From assembly GCA_963800065.1 (NCBI GenBank), contig CAWCZO010000001.1, positions 1 through 64,000 of the forward strand: 64,000 bases of DNA, given 5' to 3'. The position numbers were made by a program, and so were the translations under genes. The notes beneath the pieces are model-generated. The model was not told the origin of the DNA and did not search any database. It saw only the letters and a program-made list of their open reading frames with translations. The DNA comes from CAWJFJ01 sp963800065. GTDB lineage: Bacteria; Actinomycetota; Acidimicrobiia; Acidimicrobiales; UBA8190. This document shows positions 59,776-64,000 of the stretch, piece after piece; the stretch's first letter is position 1; each line of letters starts with the position of its first letter.

Positions 59776-61347
59776 GTGACCGTGACGACACCCCCGAAGC
59801 TCACCGGGGACGAGGTGGTCGGCGACGACGACCCCCGTTACCGGGCCATGCAGGCCCGGGACACCCGCTTCGACGGCTGGTTCTTCGTGGCGGTCACCTC
59901 GACGGGCATCTACTGCCGCCCGAGCTGCCCGTCGGTGATGCCGCGCCGCGACCGGGTCCGTTTCTACCCGACGTCGGCGGCGGCCCAACGAGGTGGCTTC
60001 CGGGCCTGCAAGCGGTGCCGCCCGGATACCGCTCCGGGCTCACCGGAGTGGAACCGGCGCGGAGACGTCGTCGGTCGGGCCATGCGTTCCATCACCGACG
60101 GTGTGGTCGACCGCGAAGGAGTGGCCGGCCTCGCCCACCGGCTCGGCTACAGCCCGCGCCAGCTGCAACGTCTGCTCGTCACCGAGGTCGGCGCCGGACC
60201 CCTCGAGCTGGCCCGGGCCCAGAGGGCCGAGACGGCCCGCACCCTCCTCGAGACCACCGATCTGAAGGTCGCCGAGATAGCGTTCGCCGCCGGGTTCGGA
60301 AGCGTCCGGCAGTTCAACGACACGGTCCGGTCGGTCTTCGGAGAGGCGCCGACGGTGATGCGCCACCGGGCTCTGCGCTCGGCCCCCCGTCGAAACGGAT
60401 CAGCTGGGCGCGCCGGTCCCGACGGGGCGGCTGTCCCTCCGCCGTCGGTGACGCTGCGCCTTGCCTACCGCCGACCCTTCCCGTCGTCGCGGTTGTTCGC
60501 CTTCCTGGCCCGGCGCGCCGTTCCGGGAGTGGAGGAGGGCGATGCCGGGTACTTCCGACGGGCCCTCACCCTGCCCCACGGAACGGCGGTGGCCACTCTC
60601 TCCGACGGTGGTGACGGATCCATCCGTTGCGTCCTGGGCCTCGAGGACCTGAGGGACCTCACCATGGCGGCCAGGCGCCTGCGCTACCTCTTCGACCTCG
60701 ACGCCGATCCCGCCGCCGTGAGCGAGGTGCTCGGCACCGATCCCCTCCTGGGACCGGCCGTGACGAGCGTCCCGGGGCTCCGTATCCCGGGCCACGTCGA
60801 CGGCGACGAGCTCCTCGTGAGAGCAGTCCTCGGCCAGCAGGTCACCGTCCCGGGGGCCCGCACCGTCGCCGGCCGCCTGGCCGCCGCCCACGGTCGCCCC
60901 CTGGCCACCACCGTCGGGCGTGTGACACGGACGTTTCCCACGGCGTCGACCATCGCCGGGTTGTCGCCCGCCGATCTGCCCATGCCGGTGGGGCGGGCCC
61001 GGGCCTTGGTGCGCATCACCGAGCTCCTGGCCGCCGGCGACATCGTCCTCGATCCCGGGGCCGACCGTGACGAGGTGGCCGCCCGCCTGCTCGACGTCCC
61101 GGGGATCGGTCCCTGGACCGTGGCCTATGTGAGGATGCGTGCCCTCGGGGATCCCGACGCCTTCCCGGCCGGCGACCTCGGTGTGCGGCGGGCCCTCGAG
61201 CGCCTCGGGATGCCGGCGGGGGAGCGCTCCGCCCTGGCCCTGGCGCAACGATGGCGCCCGTATCGGGCCTACGCCCTTCAGTACCTGTGGTCAGGACTGG
61301 TCGATCAAGCAGGACCGGTCGGTCAACCAGAGAAGGAGACGACATGA
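59776..61347 (+). CDS. AdaA-AlkA fusion: methylphosphotriester-sensing regulator and 3-methyladenine DNA glycosylase
   Basis: 523 residues in three parts. The Ada N-domain has zinc cysteines 47, 51, 78 and 81 (YCRPSC, CKRC); the first is the methyl acceptor. An AraC-type double helix-turn-helix follows (about 100-205: GLAHRLGYSPRQLQRLL, VAEIAFAAGFGSVRQFNDTVR). The AlkA HhH-GPD glycosylase (about 220-515) has VRAVLGQQVTVPGARTVAGRL, LLDVPGIGPWTVAYVRMR and catalytic Asp467. It senses DNA methylation damage, induces repair and excises methylated bases. ogt overlaps its stop (ATGA). Confidence 0.95.
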   Translation: MTVTTPPKLTGDEVVGDDDPRYRAMQARDTRFDGWFFVAVTSTGIYCRPSCPSVMPRRDRVRFYPTSAAAQRGGFRACKRCRPDTAPGSPEWNRRGDVVGRAMRSITDGVVDREGVAGLAHRLGYSPRQLQRLLVTEVGAGPLELARAQRAETARTLLETTDLKVAEIAFAAGFGSVRQFNDTVRSVFGEAPTVMRHRALRSAPRRNGSAGRAGPDGAAVPPPSVTLRLAYRRPFPSSRLFAFLARRAVPGVEEGDAGYFRRALTLPHGTAVATLSDGGDGSIRCVLGLEDLRDLTMAARRLRYLFDLDADPAAVSEVLGTDPLLGPAVTSVPGLRIPGHVDGDELLVRAVLGQQVTVPGARTVAGRLAAAHGRPLATTVGRVTRTFPTASTIAGLSPADLPMPVGRARALVRITELLAAGDIVLDPGADRDEVAARLLDVPGIGPWTVAYVRMRALGDPDAFPAGDLGVRRALERLGMPAGERSALALAQRWRPYRAYALQYLWSGLVDQAGPVGQPEKETT

Positions 61348-61886
61348 CGGTGACGGTGACGCCCCGGTTGGGGACATCCGACGAGTGGACCGTGGTGACC
61401 ACGCCCGTCGGCGAGATGATGGTGATCGGAGACGACGACGCCGTGCACTTCGTGCACCTTCCCGGCTCGTTCCGCGCCTCCGCCTTCGACCCCGTCCGGA
61501 CGGGCGTCCCGTCTGCCGTCGGGGAGGCAGCCGAACAGATCGACGCCTACTTCACCGGGGCCCTGAAGACGTTCGCCCTGCCCCTCGATCCGGCCGGGAC
61601 CGAGTTCCAGCGGCGGGTCTGGTCGGCGCTGGCCGACATCCCCTACGGGACGACCGAGAGCTACGGGGAGCTCGCCGCCCGGGTCGGGAACCCGAGGGCG
61701 TGCCGGGCCGTGGGGCTGGCCAACGGGCGAAACCCCATTCCCCTCGTCCTCCCCTGCCACCGGGTCATCGGGGCGAACGGGAGTCTCACGGGCTACGGCG
61801 GCGGCCTGGCGCTCAAGAAGCGCCTCCTCGACCACGAGCGGGCCGTGCCCCGTTCCGGCGCCAGCGACCGCCGGCGCGCCTCGTAA
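61344..61886 (+). CDS. ogt: Methylated-DNA-[protein]-cysteine S-methyltransferase
   Basis: 180-residue suicide enzyme removing O6-methyl groups from guanine. FQRRVWSALADIPYGTTESYGELA is the DNA-binding helix region. VGLANGRNPIPLVLPCHRVIG holds the acceptor Cys138 in PCHR. The ATG overlaps the stop of the AdaA-AlkA gene, completing a two-gene alkylation-response operon. GAAGGAG precedes the start. Confidence 0.97.
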   Translation: MTVTVTPRLGTSDEWTVVTTPVGEMMVIGDDDAVHFVHLPGSFRASAFDPVRTGVPSAVGEAAEQIDAYFTGALKTFALPLDPAGTEFQRRVWSALADIPYGTTESYGELAARVGNPRACRAVGLANGRNPIPLVLPCHRVIGANGSLTGYGGGLALKKRLLDHERAVPRSGASDRRRAS

Positions 61887-61921
61887 CCCTCGGACGTCGC
61901 CCGATGGGCGAAGATGGATCC

Positions 61922-63217
61922 ATGACATGGGCGTGGGTCTATTTCGCCTCGAGTCTGGTCGGCGCCGCTCTGGTGCTCAACGCCTTCCGGCCCCCCCGTC
62001 ACGAGTACCTGCTGGTCCCGAGCTTCTTCGCCGGCTGGTACACGGGGGAGCTGCCGGTCTGGCACATCGTCTGGCAGGTGGCCGCCACCGGCGTGTTCGC
62101 ACTGACGGGGGCCTTCCGCTGGTGGCCCGGGTGGGTGGGACTGGCCGTGGCCGTCTCGTCGTGGACCGGTCTCGGCGTCCTGGCCGCCATCGGCCACGGC
62201 GCCGACCGGGTGTTCGCCGGTGTCGAGGCGGAGGGCGCCATCGCCCCGGCGGAGGGGGTCGTCCTACCGGTGGGTGGACGGGACACCATGTGGCGCTTCC
62301 CGCGTCTCGCCTATCCCCTTCCCCGTCCGGCCCGATCGGTGAAGGCTGTCCGCAACATCGATTACGTGGGCGACGCAGTCCACGCTCACCGACTCGACAT
62401 CATCCGCCGCCGCGTCGATCCGCCCACGGCCGGACCCGTCCTCGTCTACATCCACGGCGGGGCCTGGGTCATCGGCGACAAACGCGAGCAGGGTCTCCCT
62501 CTCCTGCACGAGCTGGCCCGGCGGGGGTGGGTGACGGTGACGATCAACTACCGGCTGAGCCCCGGAGCCACCTGGCCGGATCACCTCGTCGACTGCAAGC
62601 GCGCCCTGGCCTGGGTGCGCGAGCACATCGCCGAATACGGCGGCGATCCCGGTTTCATCGCCGTGGGCGGCGGATCGGCCGGTGGCCACCTGAGCTCGAT
62701 GATGGCCCTGACGCCCGGCGACCCCACCTTCCAACCAGGCTTCGAGGACGCCCTCACATCGGTCGACGCCTGCGTCTCCTTCTACGGCGTCTACGACATG
62801 ACGGGCGGTCGGGGGACGAGTCACTACGACGAGGGTCTGATGACCCTGCTCGAGCGTCGGGTGTTCAAGCGCCGCTACGAGGACGATCCCCGTGTCTTCG
62901 AAGAGGCGTCACCTCTCCGGCGGGTCAACCGGGAGGCCCCGCCGTTCTTCGTCATCCACGGGACCCACGACACGCTCGTCCCCGTGGCCGAGGCCCGGCG
63001 GTTCGTCGAGGCCCTCCGGGCCGTCTCCGACGCCCCCGTCCTGTACGCCGAGCTCCCCTACGCCCAGCACGCCTTCGACGTCCTGCCCTCGGTACGCAGC
63101 GCCCACGCCGTGGCCGCCGTGGTCCGCTTCGTCGAGGCCGTGCGTCACCGAGCCGCTCCTCGGGCTGACGACCCCCCGGGTCCGGTCGACCAGGCGACCT
63201 CCGGTTTCCTGACGTAG
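61922..63217 (+). CDS. Membrane-anchored alpha/beta hydrolase (esterase/lipase, HSL-like)
   Basis: 431 residues. The first ~110 contain three or four hydrophobic segments, so the enzyme is membrane-bound. The catalytic domain has the oxyanion motif YIHGGAWVIGDKREQG (HGG from about 178), nucleophile Ser252 in VGGGSAGGHLSSM, the Asp in FVIHGTHDTLVPV, and the His in LPYAQHAFDVL. Hormone-sensitive-lipase/carboxylesterase group, as in actinobacterial lipid-ester hydrolases. Start ATG 61922, 35 bp after ogt. Confidence 0.92.
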   Translation: MTWAWVYFASSLVGAALVLNAFRPPRHEYLLVPSFFAGWYTGELPVWHIVWQVAATGVFALTGAFRWWPGWVGLAVAVSSWTGLGVLAAIGHGADRVFAGVEAEGAIAPAEGVVLPVGGRDTMWRFPRLAYPLPRPARSVKAVRNIDYVGDAVHAHRLDIIRRRVDPPTAGPVLVYIHGGAWVIGDKREQGLPLLHELARRGWVTVTINYRLSPGATWPDHLVDCKRALAWVREHIAEYGGDPGFIAVGGGSAGGHLSSMMALTPGDPTFQPGFEDALTSVDACVSFYGVYDMTGGRGTSHYDEGLMTLLERRVFKRRYEDDPRVFEEASPLRRVNREAPPFFVIHGTHDTLVPVAEARRFVEALRAVSDAPVLYAELPYAQHAFDVLPSVRSAHAVAAVVRFVEAVRHRAAPRADDPPGPVDQATSGFLT

Positions 63218-63230
63218 CATCAGCCCGGGC

Positions 63231-63244
63231 TAGAACCTGTTCTG
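63231..63244. promoter_or_regulatory. KstR-like operator
   Basis: TAGAACCTGTTCTG is a near-perfect AGAAC-CT-GTTCT palindrome. It fits the TnnAACnnGTTnnA motif of the TetR-type lipid/sterol regulator KstR except for the last base. It is about 100 bp before the solute-binding protein gene. Confidence 0.45.
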
Positions 63245-63264
63245 GCCCCGGCTCCGGGAACGGC

Positions 63265-63280
63265 CCCCCGCCTGCGGGGG
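63265..63280. terminator. GC hairpin, possible terminator of the hydrolase gene
   Basis: CCCCCG-CCTG-CGGGGG: 6-bp stem, 4-nt loop, about 50 bp after the hydrolase stop; no T-tract. Confidence 0.35.
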
Positions 63281-63351
63281 CACGGAGGTGGTGTGACAAG
63301 CTGGCCGATCGCGGGGAGGAACCGGTGACAGGTGAGACCAGAGGGGGAGTT

Positions 63352-64000
63352 GTGGACGGCGTGAGACGGAGCCGAACGATCGCCAGCCGGGCCGCCGAAG
63401 GCGTCGGACGGGGTGCCCGAAGGTCCCTGTTGGTCGTGGCCGTGGCCACGCTGGCCCTGGTGGCCAGCGCCTGCTCGTCGACGCCGTCGGCCACCCCCTC
63501 CACCTCGTCCACCACGGCGGCCACAAGTCCCGCCGGGACGACACCGCCGGGCGAGGACACGTCCCCCGGGGTCAACTCCACCTCGGTCACCGTGGGCCAG
63601 GTCGACGACCTGACGGCGCCGCTCCCGGGTCTCTTCAAGGGGGCTGAGGACGGCACCCGGGCCTACTTCGACTACGTCAACAGCACCGGCGGGGTGAACG
63701 GGCGGAAGATCGAGCTCGACGCCCAGGACAGCGCCTACAACGACGGCACCGTGGCCAACGCCACCGCCGCCCAGATCCGAAACGACTTCGCCCTGGTCGG
63801 TGGCTTCTCGCTGGACGACTCGGCCGAGGAGCCCCTCATCAAGGCGGCCGGCATGCCCGACATCGCCTACCCCCTGGACCCCGATCTCTCCAACCTGCCC
63901 ACCGCCTACAGCCCCACCCCCAACACGGCCAACGACTATCCCCTCACCGCCTTCAAGGTCATAAAGCAGAAGTTCCCTCAGGACATCAAGCACATGGGCG
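63352..64000 (+). CDS. ABC-transporter solute-binding lipoprotein, branched-chain amino-acid type (partial)
   Basis: N-terminal 216 residues of a type-I periplasmic-binding-fold protein; the gene runs off the window. An Arg-rich signal region leads to a lipobox LVASAC, then a Ser/Thr/Pro/Gly linker (about 45 residues). The domain starts at STSVTVGQVDDLTAPLPGLFKGAEDGTRAYFDYVNSTGGVNGRKIEL, the hallmark of LivK/urea/amide-binding proteins. Start is uncertain among GTG 63325, 63352 and 63361; GAGGGGGAG at 63341 lies nearest 63352/63361. The ligand may be an acyl or amino-acid-like compound. Permease genes would lie downstream. Confidence 0.88.
   Translation, partial: MDGVRRSRTIASRAAEGVGRGARRSLLVVAVATLALVASACSSTPSATPSTSSTTAATSPAGTTPPGEDTSPGVNSTSVTVGQVDDLTAPLPGLFKGAEDGTRAYFDYVNSTGGVNGRKIELDAQDSAYNDGTVANATAAQIRNDFALVGGFSLDDSAEEPLIKAAGMPDIAYPLDPDLSNLPTAYSPTPNTANDYPLTAFKVIKQKFPQDIKHMG

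Overview
The window is almost entirely high-G+C DNA that reads as an actinobacterial chromosome, most plausibly an uncultured member of the class Acidimicrobiia. The evidence is two WhiB-family genes, a mycobacterial-type SdhCAB set, a UPF0182 membrane protein, a DivIVA coiled-coil protein, and many GTG starts with actinobacterial -10 hexamers (TAGGCT type) only 6-9 nt upstream. This placement is inferred from gene content; no database was searched. The first ~1.94 kb (a rhomboid protease and the C-terminal part of an M28 peptidase) looks different in base composition and breaks off inside the peptidase just before guaA. It is probably foreign to the rest: a chimeric assembly join or a recent junction.

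From 2 to 20 kb lies a dense housekeeping block. It holds guaA, a UvrD/PcrA helicase, a methyltransferase, a B12-binding mutase subunit, sucC-sucD, purN-purH, folD, metF, icd (with a one-base homopolymer frameshift), mdh, a small unknown gene, and the succinate dehydrogenase set sdhC-sdhA-sdhB with an SCP2-like gene behind it. Nucleotide synthesis, one-carbon folate metabolism and the lower TCA cycle are therefore side by side. From 20 to 36 kb come a MoxR ATPase/VWA pair, two whiB genes flanking a formiminotransferase-like gene, a DUF2342-like protein and an HtrA/PDZ protein that both appear to lack catalytic residues, mreB, a HEAT-repeat protein, a PDZ-Lon secreted protease, a DivIVA fusion with a Cys/His-rich tail, and UPF0182.

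At 36.3 kb an initiator tRNA-Met gene marks the edge of a 5.3-kb insertion. The last 43 bp from its anticodon loop to its 3' end (36357-36399) recur exactly at 41647-41689. Between the copies are an IS630-family element with visible inverted repeats and TA duplication, a frameshifted maltokinase-cap-like gene, and an 879-residue secreted glycine-rich protein with seven beta-helix-like cores. No integrase is present. This is the most unusual structure in the window.

From 41.7 kb to the end is accessory metabolism and secretion. It includes a quinone oxidoreductase, a lipoprotein, a second folD, an FkbM methyltransferase, a secreted beta-sandwich repeat protein in an operon with a sedolisin protease, acetyltransferases, a fatty-acid hydroxylase-like membrane protein, a DsbA-like protein divergent from a TetR/sulfatase pair, a MocR regulator divergent from a PNPOx-family gene, an enoyl-CoA hydratase, an AdaA-AlkA fusion with ogt (alkylation repair), an alpha/beta hydrolase, and the start of an ABC-transporter solute-binding lipoprotein cut by the window end. 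Several genes carry single-base frameshifts in homopolymers, so consensus errors should be suspected before pseudogenes.
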